Assembly: GCA_003991915.1 (NCBI GenBank)
Contig: RQTK01000312.1
Span: forward strand, 389,412 to 453,411
Direction of reading: 5' to 3'
Source: Elysia chlorotica
Taxonomy: Eukaryota; Mollusca; Gastropoda; Plakobranchidae
DNA: 64,000 nucleotides
Shown: positions 49,769-62,400 of the stretch, piece by piece
Numbering within the stretch: the first letter of the stretch is position 1
Layout of the letters: each line of letters starts with the position of its first letter
Translations under genes and position numbers: made by a program
Notes under the pieces: generated by a model
What the model was told of the DNA's origin: nothing
What the model saw: only the letters and a program-made list of their open reading frames with translations
The model's database searches: none

Positions 49769-49965
49769 GACATAAAGAACTTACAAAAACTTGCGATTAA
49801 TGACATTGCAAACTTACACAAACTTGTGATAAATGATATTGAGAACTTACACTAACTTGTAATAAATGATATTGCAAACTTACAAAAACTTGCGATTAAC
49901 GACATTGCAAACCTACACAAACTTGTGATAAATGATATTGAGAACTTACAAAACTTGTAATAAAT
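49769..49965 (+). repeat. 33-bp minisatellite, six units in a 99-bp higher-order period
   Basis: Units such as gacattgcaaacttacacaa plus acttgtgataaat follow each other at 33-bp spacing. Units 1-3 and 4-6 match in order (variants gcgattaa, gtgataaa, gtaataaa), so the array grew by duplication of a trimer. The 33-bp period keeps a frame open by chance. Confidence 0.85.
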
Positions 49966-51243
49966 GATATGAGTGTAATCTTTAGTCTGATTACATATAG
50001 ATTCATTCCTTGATATGAACATTTGTAAAAACTATTTCAAAATTGATAATTCCACAAGCAACAATTTTTTTTCACCAACAAAAAGCTATCCCCAGTTAAT
50101 CTTTTCTGGTCAACATCCCTACTGGTTTGCAGGCACATTACTTCATTTTCTTGCTCTTTGAAGACAAGTACTTTGATAAAGAATTGTTCAAAGAATTATG
50201 AAATAATGTTTTCATTCCATGAAAAAAAAGTTAGGAAATCACAATGTTTAAATCAATAAAAGCCCTGTATAATTTGTGGCCTTCTATACACTTGGATCGG
50301 ATGCTCGACATTTTTACTTTGGATTAAAAAAAAAAGATTTCAATCTGATAAACCAAGAGCACATAAATGTAAGAAAAAAACAAAAACAACAAAAGAATGT
50401 CAGGGACTCATGTCCAGGAGGTCAACAAGACCACATAGTTTGGAAACTCATTACTCCCTGTAGTTTCATTTCTTGAAAATGATAGTTATCAATTAACATT
50501 TACAAGTATCAAGTTGAATTTGCTTCTGCAAAAATGCACAATGGCTCAATTTAAGAAATCTTTGCGTACATTGCCATGACGTTTAAATACAGCGCTGCAA
50601 AGCTTTTTTAGTATAAAAATACAATTATGTTTACATATCTTTGATCAGACTGGACTGTGATCTTCATTGGACACGTAAGGTTTTCAGTGCTTGGAAATCT
50701 TGCATAGTTGAGTCAAAGAGGAAGAACCATGGGGGGGGGGGGGGACTACTTGTCCAGGCAATAAGGCATAAAGTCAAATCATACATTGCCAGCAAAACAC
50801 ACCAAAAACATTCACTCTCTCAGATCAGACAAATCAGCATCAAGATTGAACTATATACTATCCTCTATCTACTGACCCCGTTAGTACATCTGTACCACTT
50901 CACTGCTGCACTCGTGTCTGATCCGCGATCAACTCTTCATTATTCTGTATTGACTTGATTCATCGAGACAATGGAGATAAGTGAAACATTACCAGATTTA
51001 AGCCCAACCTCCAATGAATTGCTACCTGTAGCGCAGGTATATCTAGATGTGGGTGATCCGAATACCTTACCACACATGTCTTACATCCAAGAGGAGCAGG
51101 TGTCGTTGCCGTAATATTAGGCAACCAAGTCTCTGGCGTCGAGGATGACAAAAAACAACAAAACAAAACAAAACAAAAAACAACAAAAACAAATGCAAAA
51201 ACAAAATGAAACAAATAAAACAACAAAAGCCAATAGCAATACA

Positions 51244-51455
51244 TCAAATGCAACTTAACTTTAAATCTGTCTCTATTTCACAGTGTTGCTCGAACACCCA
51301 ACGAGGCACTGCAGACTTTGCAGCCACACTCCAATATTCACACTCCGACACTCGGCTGTAGTGGCCAGACACAAACTCATGTGACACATCTAGTTTGACA
51401 GCACACACACGAGCATTGTCAATAGCATCTGTACAAAGTTTCACCCTATAGAGAT
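51244..51455 (-). CDS. Exon-like segment of an unrecognised gene
   Basis: On the minus strand a good acceptor (gactttcag, ag at 51457-51456) opens a frame of about 70 codons that ends at TGA 51246-51244. It reads LYRVKLCTDAIDNARVCAVK, then DVSHEFVSGHYSRVSECEYW and SVAAKSAVPRWVF. Codon use and composition look coding compared with the surrounding AT-rich DNA. I do not recognise the family. It does not fit the ZIP13-like gene: the splice phase would create an immediate stop, and the expected last ZIP helix is hydrophobic. It could be a terminal exon of another minus-strand gene or a chance frame. Confidence 0.35.
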
Positions 51456-54344
51456 CTGAAAGTCGATGAAAACCAATCACAGATGCAAAGAAACACATTC
51501 AGTTTTAAGAGTGATAGAGTAATTTCATGCTATGTACAATGATGTAAATTCATTCTCACGGCTGCCTTAACTTGGTTTTTGAAAATAGACATGAATTCAG
51601 GAAAGGCACTGAAGGAGGCAAACCAGAACACAGGCCCATATCAATACAAGAATATATCTCTTTCCTTCTGAGAATCAACTGTTTTACAATCAGAAAGACC
51701 AGATAGTGCGTATAGATCGTATGTATAGTAAATAGTATTATTAAAATAAGATAGACAGGAATGAATGGAAGAAAGAAAAGTAAAAGTTGTAAACAGCAAA
51801 AAGACCGCATTCACACTTTATACTTATTCATGCTAAGGAAAGATTCATTCAGTCTAACATGTCTTTTGAAAACCATTCAACAAATACATGTATTCCTTAA
51901 TGCTATTCAATTAACAAAACTTTTAAGTTTTCTCGATTTGAAAACAACTGGACATGGCTGCATTGTTTTCTACACCCATATCATAGAAATAAAAAAACTG
52001 CAACCAGGTCTAGAGAAAAAACCATAAGAAGGACAAGGGCTTTGTACTATTTTAAATCTAAGAAAAGAATAACTGTACACAACCTCACTGAACCTATTCT
52101 GCCATACAGTTCTAAGTTACCAATGTTTTATAATCTCAGACATTTAAAACAGTGTTCTAGCCCAATCTTGATTGGTGAATATAATACTATAACAAAGCTG
52201 CAAGATATGGAAATACTAATGTTAAAAACTTATATGTATACATATGGAATTCAGTGTGACAAATGGATGATGCAGAGTTGAAATTGAAAAGTCCAAATAA
52301 TTATACAGAAATAATCAGTGAACCTTTCAAGCTTAAAATTAGACTATTCTGATCACAGGACAAGTGAACAAATACTGCTTTTAATTCTCGTTCAAAAATG
52401 CTAACTGAAATGAGACAAAGGATCCCCATAGTATAGAAGTCAGGTAAATGTATGAATGCTTAAGGTCATCTTTCTTAAATGCATGTGATGGTTTTGGCTG
52501 CCAAATGCTTAGTTCTCCAATAAACTAAGGCCAGGTTGTTTTTTTAAATCAAAAGTCTGACAGACAGTGTAATGTTTAAATTTAATGGTGATATTTTATC
52601 CTTTATCCTTACACTCTTGTTACTTATAGTGTTTTTACTTTGAATCTAATTGGGTGGACTACCATATCAAATTACTCTCCAACACATTTGAATTAGCCCT
52701 GATTTAAACGCAAGTCATACTAACTGAGCTAAAATATTAAAAAGGATACATCTAAGATTGATTTATCATCATACACAAGATCTCACTCTATAAAGCTTGA
52801 TCCTTGGACTCCTGGACCTATGACTACACGTGCATATGACATGATTAACCCCACTGGCTGAGTTAGCTACCTTGACAAACACTGGGTGGAGCTATCCAGT
52901 AACCACCACAGGAATCTTAGTTGATTTAAACAGAGCAAATGAAGCTTAAACAGCACAGTTTGTTATACATCTGATAAAGTGATATGTAGCAATCCTTAGC
53001 ACCTGTGCACCTGTGCATCTGTCAAGTGATTACAGATACATTGCAGTTGAAGGACGAGTTAAGACACATAACTTTTCCCTTGAAATAGTTAGTGTAAGTT
53101 TGACATCACTAAGCTCTAGCATCTAAATTGGGAAGAAAAATGCTATGGCCCATGGTCTAATATATCAGTAAGCTATAATAAACTAGTCTTGCCAGACGAA
53201 AAAAAATGAAAAAAAGTTCATGACTATTCGAGCACATAAAGAAGATCAATAGTGGAAACTCAATTTATTTGGATTACTCAAAGAAGCATACATATTTGTT
53301 TAAAAACATTTATATCACATCTTAATTCCGTCCATCCGGGCAAAATCTTGTTACTTTGTACACGCCAATAAGCATGTAATGAATGTAAATGAAAACCAGT
53401 TTGACTCAGACATCCAACCAACTCCTCTCTGAAGATTTACCCTTTAACACAATAGTGGCAGCTCTGTTATTTGTAAGGCACCGCATGAACATTAAAGATT
53501 ATGAACGACTATCACATTGCACAACACATCAAATAAAATTAAAATCTGTCACGGATGATGAAATGGGCAAAATGTCTGTCATAATCCGATGGTCAGGGAA
53601 GAGTTATGTATCAAAGCAGATCGTGACCAAAATCATGGATAGGACTCCCAAGCATATACACAAAACTTGCTTCACAGACTCCCTATGGACAAAATCAAAT
53701 TGTCTCATTACATGACAAATTTAACAGAAAATTATTTCATTTACAATATCAAGTGGCAAACGCCTCTTAAATGAGCCTTGTTGTATTTGTTATCACAGTA
53801 CTTTGATAAAGAAATATAAAATTTGGTAAAAAAAAAATATGGATAGAGATTCTTTTTTAATGACTGTATGAATAGGATGCTTGAGTTCAAACTAATATAA
53901 TCAATAATAATACGCATTCTTCTAACCAGGGGAAAAAAAACAAAACAATGCTTTTATTGATTTCTGTGTAAAATGTTAGTGCCACTAAACTGAGTGTTTG
54001 TGTAGTGGCAGGAATAAGCTCATTTTGGATGAGAAAAAAGCAGTATGATTCGCTCAGTGATGAGTGTAGTTTAAAATCTGTGCATGGTTTGCTGAGCTTA
54101 CCTGTGAAGAGCTTTAGAGTGTTCACAAGTTCTGTTTGGGTCTGTTTGATTAATTGGCATGTGCATTGTTATCAGCAAGCTTGTGCTCCTATAAGTTTGT
54201 GAAATCCCAAAGTGCAAAATTTTCAAGGTTCACTTCTAACTATCTGCTATTTATTCTCAAAGACAACAAAGAGTTTAATCATACACCCTGTTGTATAAAG
54301 CACATAGCAACGTCCCCCTTCTCCTCCGGAAAAAAAAAAATTTT

Positions 54345-54490
54345 AAAAAAGACCTCACGCTGGTCAGTCCTGAGTTCTACCTGACTGAGCCACCAGCGGT
54401 CCCAGTTTGTCCTCAGGACTGACAAGCCAGAGGTTGGAGGTTCCAGTCTTATCTCGTGCCTCTGTATCAATAGGCAATTCTCTGTGGAAA
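54345..54490 (-). mobile_element. Possible tRNA-derived SINE of a second family
   Basis: On the minus strand ggaccgctggtggctcagtc and aggtagaactcaggactgac resemble a tRNA-like head with an A box. The + strand copy at 61640 shares tcaggactga, ctccgtatc or ctctgtatc, and the sequence around the head. It begins about 25 bp beyond the donor of ZIP13-like exon 54514-54613. Confidence 0.5.
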
Positions 54491-54513
54491 CAAAGGAACA
54501 TAAAGCTACTGAC

Positions 54514-54736
54514 CAGCCATGTTTTTCTTCCAGTAAGTCTGGCACCACGGTCACTAGCGCAATGTACATGAACCCTCCGGAGGTGAACGGAAGAATCCAG
54601 GCAGTAAGCTTCCCTGAAACGTCGACAATAGTTGAATGTAGGAAAAAATTAAAACCATATTTGCACGACAGAAAATATATTATATAGATTCAATGACGTG
54701 CCATGTGATGAAAAAAAAACGTAAAAAGAAAAAAGA

Positions 54737-54796
<60 letters not shown>

Positions 54797-56333
54797 CATT
54801 ATTATTATTATTAGCGGTAGTTAAAAGACGTAGTAACAAGACATAGTTACAAGACATACTTACAAGACATACTTACAAGACGTACTTACAAGACGTAGTT
54901 ACAAGACGTAGTTACAAGACGTAGTTACAAGACGTACTTACAAGACGTAGTTACAAGACGTACTTACAAGACGTAGTTACAAGACGTACTTACAAGACGT
55001 AGTTACAAGACGTACTTACAAGACGTAGTTACAAGACGTACTTACAAGACGTAGTTACAAGACGTACTTACAAGACGTAGTTACAAGACGTACTTACAAG
55101 ACGTAGTTACAAGACGTACTTACAAGACGTAGTTACAAGACGTACTTACAAGACGTAGTTACAAGACGTACTTACAAGACGTAGTTACAAGACGTACTTA
55201 CAAGACGTAGTTACAAGACGTACTTACAAGACGTAGTTACAAGACGTACTTACAAGACGTAGTTACAAGACGTACTTACAAGACGTAGTTACAAGACGTA
55301 CTTACAAGACGTAGTTACAAGACGTACTTACAAGACGTAGTTACAAGACGTACTTACAAGACGTAGTTACAAGACGTACTTACAAGACGTAGTTACAAGA
55401 CGTACTTACAAGACGTAGTTACAAGACGTACTTACAAGACGTAGTTACAAGACGTACTTACAAGACGTAGTTACAAGACGTACTTACAAGACGTAGTTAC
55501 AAGACGTACTTACAAGACGTAGTTACAAGACGTACTTACAAGACGTAGTTACAAGACGTACTTACAAGACGTAGTTACAAGACGTACTTACAAGACGTAG
55601 TTACAAGACGTACTTACAAGACGTAGTTACAAGACGTACTTACAAGACGTAGTTACAAGACGTACTTACAAGACGTAGTTACAAGACGTACTTACAAGAC
55701 GTAGTTACAAGACGTACTTACAAGACGTAGTTACAAGACGTACTTACAAGACGTAGTTACAAGACGTACTTACAAGACGTAGTTACAAGACATACTTACA
55801 AGACGTACTTACAAGACGTACTTACAAGACGTACTTACAAGACGTACTTACAAGACGTACTTACAAGACGTACTTACAAGACGTACTTACAAGACGTACT
55901 TACAAGACGTACTTACAAGACGTACTTACAAGACGTACTTACAAGACGTAGTTACAAGACGTAGTTACAAGACGTACTTACAAGACGTACTTACAAGACG
56001 TACTTACAAGACGTAGTTACATGACGTACTTACCCGCTGCCTGGGATGACTCTGCAGTGAGAGCCGCCACCGCGCCAAACACTCCGCCTGACGCCGTCAG
56101 AAACTGGGGGAAAAAAGACTCAGTAAGCAAGCAGTTTATCAAGATCAAATATTTTGGTATTTGAAGAAACCAATATTTTTGTTGTAAATACATCATCCAA
56201 CATGATGCACAAGTGACTGAGGAGCTATATTGTGTGGCAAAAGAAGCCAGGAAAACTGGATTTCAGATAAACATCGGAAGGACTGAAGACATGAGAATCA
56301 ACAACAAAAAGACTAACGCATTGCAACTACATG

Positions 56334-56417
<84 letters not shown>

Positions 56418-59400
56418 TTTATTTCTTTGGTGCTCTACCCCAAATTTCCTTAGGCTCAGTCAGAGCGTTTTTCAAGTTTGTCTATCTTGGTAGTGTTGTC
56501 AACAAAGACGGGGGCACAGATGAAGATATCGGATGCCAAATCAACAAGGCCAGATACTCCTTCAACACCCTCAAACAGGTCTACAGCACTATCAGTCTGA
56601 AACAAGATCCTCAATACCAATGTGAAGTCGGTCCTGTACTCCTACTTTATTGCTCTGAAGCACGGCACTGACCAAGACTAAAAGCACAAAACTGCAATCA
56701 TTCACCACCAGATGCCTCAGAAACATCCTCAGCGTTAGGTGGCCTGAAGTTGACTCAAACAAAGATTTGTAGGCCAGAGCGAAGCAACGCCCCATTGATA
56801 CAGAGATCAAAAGCGTGAATGGGGTTGGATAGCGCTTTACAAGATTCTTTCATTCGTCCATAATAATAATATGGAGGTTTACAGCACTATCTGTCCGAAA
56901 GCGTGAATGGGGTTGGATAGAGGACCAGCCAGAATGGAGTCTGGTGGAGGGGAGTCACTAACGCCCTATGTTCCACGGGGAATCAAGAGGCTTAAAGTTC
57001 AACTAAACTAAGTACACCGTGCACTTGTTGAAAAACACACACATAAAACAATCAAATTGACATAACTTCTTTGGTGAGTCAGGCTTTTCAACAAATTTAA
57101 TTTAAACAGACAACACGTCAAATATTTTCCAAATTAAATTGTTTGATATAGTACACAACCTAGTAAAGCATATTCTCTATGCAGTAATAGAAAAAAAAGA
57201 AGAAAAAAAAAAAATCTGCAATGGATATACAAGAAAGGGCAGAGGTGGACCCTTAATAATAATAATTATAATAATAATAATAATNNTAATACATTTTTAT
57301 AGCGCTTTATGCTGAGGCCTCAAAGCGCTTTACAAGATTCTTTCATTCGTCCGTACTAATTGTACATCAGACACACCCACACCCATACAAACACACTGCA
57401 CACACAGACACTCAATATCCAAAAGACTAAACTGGTGTAAGCACCCCTTGTTAACTGTTATACATTGATGATAAGGACTAGGTAAGTAAAATCATGCAAA
57501 AAAAAACAAAAACAGACTCAATTTATAAAATATTATGAAACAATTCTGAAAACATTCAAAGTGAAAAAAAAAAACGGTTGAGGTAAGAATGATATTCTTT
57601 GTAGCGATTTGGAAATACTAAATGGAATTTAAGATTGGTCACTGATTATAGAATGACAACCTATAACAAGAAGATGAAAATTGGTCAATGATTATAGAAT
57701 GACAACCTATAACAAGAAGATGAAAATTGGTCAATGATTATAGAATGACAACCTATAACAAGAAGATGAAAATTGGTCAATGATTATAGAATGACAACCT
57801 ATAACAAGAAGATGAAAATTGGTCAATGATTATAGAATGACAACCTATAACAAGAAGATGAAAATTGGTCAATGATTATAGAATGACAACCTATAACAAG
57901 AAGATGAAAATTGGTCAATGATTATAGAATGACAACCTATAACAAGAAGATGAAAATTGGTCAATGATTATAGAATGACAACCTATAACAAGAAGATGAA
58001 AATTGGTCAATGATTATAGAATGACAACCTATAACAAGAAGATGAAGATTGGTCAATGATTATAGAATGACAACCTATAACGAGAAAATTGGTCAATGGT
58101 TATAGAATGACAACCTATAGCAAGAAGAAGAAGATTGGTCAATGATTATAGAACGACAACCTATAACAAGAAGATGAAACAGCACACACACATACACACA
58201 GACATACGCACAGACGTACACACAGACGCACACACACATACCTGGGCCTTTGCAGCTCTCCACCAATCAAATCCCGAGCGCAGCAGGATGGCGAAGTCTC
58301 CGACCTCGTGCGGAATCTCGTGCAGCAGAATCGCCAGCGTCGTGGCCAGGCCAACCTGAGCAGTCGGGCGGGAAACAGAGTGTTTGTTAGATCAGGATGT
58401 ATCTCATTAAACTCATCAATGTGTTTGTTAGACAAAAATATGCTGATTGAATTTGATCAATGTGTTTGTTAGATCAGAATGTATCTCACTAAGCTCATCA
58501 ATGTGTTTGTTAGATCAGAATGTATCTCACTAAGCTCATCAATGTGTTTGTTAGATCAGGATGTATCTCATTAAGCTCATCAATGTGTTTGTTAGATCAG
58601 AATGTATCTCATTAAGCTCATCAATGTGTTTGTTAGATCAGTATGTATCTCATTAAGCTCACCAATGTGTTTGTTAGATCAGTATGTATCTCATGGTGAG
58701 GTTTAAACAAAAATATGCTGATTGAATTTGATTAAAAAAACAACAACAACAATCCACACAATCCACAAAGAAAATGCACCATTTTTTCCAGTTCTCTCTA
58801 AAACACAGAAAATATTATACATGCCATTCAGTCAGTGATGACAAGCTGACTTGATGATGCGCCACCATATTATTTGAACAATCCATCACACTCAACATAA
58901 GACATTGTATAACTTAAAAAATCCAGAATCCTTCACCCGTCCTCCCCAACATAAAACCAACCAATAATTAGATCCTGACAAAAAAAATGTGCATGTGTAA
59001 ATTAACACAAATTTACTATTCAAATTTAAGAAGACTCACCCCCCCCCCACCCTTTTTCCGTTTACTATTTGATGAACCACAAGAGCTTATTTTATGGGTA
59101 TGTATACTACGATCAGAGTGTGACTTTGTGAGGATGTTTACCTTGACGCTGATACAGAAGCTGGCGCCGACCGCCAGGCCGTGGGTGAAGTTGTCCACCA
59201 CATTGGCCAGCAGGTTGAGGTAGCCGCTCACCTGGAGAGGGGGGGGGGAGACTCGGAGAGTGAAAGAGATACTCACAGCGGGAGGGGGGGGGGAGATATA
59301 CAATACTCACATTACCACCACCATACACATCTGATAACAAATGAGTTTGATTGCTATGCTATGGTATGACTCTCCATTGTTAAAACTGTGTTTCGATGTT

Positions 59401-62400
59401 ATAAATTCACTAATTATTGTAGTTCTAAATAGTTTGTTGAAATGACCTATTATTTAGCTTCGTGCAAGGTCCAATCGCGATGAGGCAAACAAAATAATAT
59501 ATAAAACATTTCCTTTAGATCGCAAGTTTACCTTTATCTTGATCTCCTTCTCTGGAACGCTTTCTTTAGCATCTTTGTCTCCTAGCTTTGTAACACTCTT
59601 TCCTTGTCTGTGACGTATATGGCTGTTTCCATTAATGCTTTCAGGTTGTTGGATATATGTTTTACTATCGCGTAACTGTTTCAGAGAATCTTGCACAGCG
59701 TCTGAATCTAAGGACTTTGGTGACCTCTCGAAGTTCTCAGAAAGCTGTGGGAAACACGGAGAGATCAATTCTACAAAGTGCACTTCTCTGCCTGTAACAT
59801 GTTGGACAAAATATGTATCGTACAAAATTTCAGCATCCCCTCAGGTCTCCTATCTTGAATGAATATTTTATAATATGATTTGGACTCAGCAAAAATGTTT
59901 TTTTTTTTTAATGTCAAATAATAAGGAGTAATTAATTGCCTAGAAATGTTTGGTATTAAAATAAATAAATACAAGAGATGTAACAGAAACAAAAACTAAA
60001 AAAAAAAATCAGCATCTCCCCAAAAACGAAACAAACATATATGGTCTTTGTTTGTTTACAGTAATCATTGAGAACTTCGAAATAAATTTTAGTCAAATGA
60101 ACAAAAATATTGCACATTTTTCTTATAGAAAATTTAACAAACGACATTAAATATCTACCTCCAAAATACACAGACTGAAGACAGCTTGGTAGCAGAACCA
60201 ATCTATGTAACTATGGTTGTGGGGTAACTTATTAACTTGGTAAGAAGAGCCCACCCCAAGCCTCTTGCTTACTACGTGTATGTGGAACTAACCTCCTCCT
60301 CCTCCTCCTCCCCCTCCTCCTCGCTGTCGTCGCCCATGAGTTTCTCGATGATCATGAAGGCCAGCAGACCCGTGATGATCCACAGGCCTATGCTCGTGTG
60401 GCTGCCGTGGCTGCCTGTGATTGTGTGAAGGGGTGTGCCACAATGGCTCTTTAGTACATGCAGTACGATTTGTGTGAAGGGATGTGCCACAACGGCTCTT
60501 TAGTACATGTAGAACAGTTGTGTGAAGGGATGTGTCACAATGGCTCTTTAGTACATGAAGTCGATTTGTGTGAAGGGATGTGTCACAATGGCTCTTTAGT
60601 ACATGTAGTCGATTTGTGTGAAGGGGTGTGTCACAATGGCTCTTTAGTACATGTAGTCGATTTGTGTGAAGGGGTGTGTCACAATGGCTCTTTAGTACAT
60701 GTAGTCGATTTGTGTGAAGGGGTGTGTCACAATGGTTCTTTAGTACATGTAGATGATGTAGTCGATTTGTGTGAAGGGGTGTGTCACAATGGCTCTTTAG
60801 TACATGTAGTCGATTTGTGTGAAGGGGTGTGACACAATGGCTCTTTAGTACATGTAGTCGATTTGTGTGAAGGGGTGTGCCACAGTTGCTCTTTAGTACA
60901 TGTAGTCGATTTGTGTGAAGGGGTGTGACACAATGGCTCTTTAGTACATGTAGTCGATTTGTGTGAAGGGGTGTGACACAATGGCTCTTTAGTACATGTA
61001 GTCGATTTGTGTGAAGGGGTGTGCCACAATGGCTCTTTAGTACATGAAGTCGATTTGTGTGAAGGGGTGTGCCACAATGACTCTTTAGTACATGTAGTCG
61101 ATTTGTGTGAAGGGGTGTGTCACAATGGCTCTTTAGTACATGTAGTCGATTTGTGTGAAGGGGTGTGTCACAATGGCTCTTTAGTACATGTAGTCGATTT
61201 GTGTGAAGGGGTGTGTCACAATGGCTCTTTAGTAATGAAGTCGATTTGTGTGAAGGGGTGTGTCACAGTTGCTCTTTAGTACATGTAGTCGATTTGTGTG
61301 AAGGGGTGTGACACAAGGGCTCTTTAGTACATGAAGTTGATTTGTGTAAAGGCATGTGTCACAATGGCTCTTTAGTACATGCAGTACATATAAGGAAAGA
61401 TCGATTGTAAACGCGGCCGTTGTAGAAGAAGAGCCAACTGATTAAGCAACAGATCGGAGGGTATTGGGCATCCCATTAACCAATACGAGGAGAGATGGAG
61501 GGGGGAAAGAGACAGCTAGAGATAGAGAGATAGACATACTGAGAGAGGCATGGACAGAGGTGAACGACAAGCAATGACCTGCTAAGTCACAGCTTACATG
61601 GAAAACGAATAGAACAGAGAGAGGGGAGGGGGGGGGGGGATCAGTAGCTCAATCGGTGCTCAGGACTGAGAGTGGGGTGGTCGCGGTTCGAACTCTGCTT
61701 GTGCCCCAGCCTCCGTATCGCATTCTCTGGATAACCTAGATGGCGATAACTGATGTAGGGAAAGAGACTGTGAAGCCGTAGATTGCCTTCTTTCAGCTTT
61801 TCATCAACGGCGCCTTGTTCAGGGTAACCTTCAGCAACAACAGGAAATATCGCCGCTAAAGCGAGTCAGTGAGTGGAACTCTTTACACACGATTCAGTGT
61901 GGTTTGGTTGGTTGGTTTTTTAGAACTTGCACCTGACAATTGAGGCCAACCACCAAGGAACAAGGCGACCAATTGAGATTCGAACCATACCCAATTAGAA
62001 CCACACAGACTGAGCTACCTCGTCCCACCCCCAGGCTCGAGAACCGACCAGACATTTATTACTTTTTATGAAAAGATGCCAAAGAGACTGCAGCTTACCC
62101 CCCCCCCCCCCCCCCCCACACACACACAAACACGGAGACACTCCCAATGCTTAAGTAACTGATCACAGTGATCAGACATCAATACTTGTAGTTCCGATCA
62201 GAAGATATTACAGAGCAGCAAGTGCTGGAATTCCGACAAGATGGTTAAGTCGGTCTTACTCTATAGCTCAGAAACATGGCGCGTGACCAAAGCCAACAGC
62301 CACAAACTTCAAAATTCACCAACAGATGTCCCAAACAAAGAACTGTGCGACAGAACAAAGCAAACCCACGTCGAGACGGAGATTAGCAAACGCAAATAGG

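Noticed and set aside
53389-53715. 108-codon + strand frame starting MKTSLTQTSNQLLSEDLPFN
   Set aside because: There is no recognisable domain, no splice context and no neighbouring exon. I cannot separate it from a chance frame, so it was not listed as a gene.
54279-54513. Read-through of the ZIP13-like exon past its donor ([13 protein letters not shown]...)
   Set aside because: A good GTCAGT donor lies at 54513-54508, the ZIP similarity stops there and the continuation runs into a SINE-like sequence.
54826-56033. CRISPR-like array
   Set aside because: The units are contiguous 13-bp repeats without unique spacers in an animal intron; this is a satellite.
60458-61279. Repeat-protein frames with unit [16 protein letters not shown]
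   Set aside because: They lie on the wrong strand within an intron. The 48-bp unit is divisible by three, so frames stay open by arithmetic, and units with insertions or losses break them.
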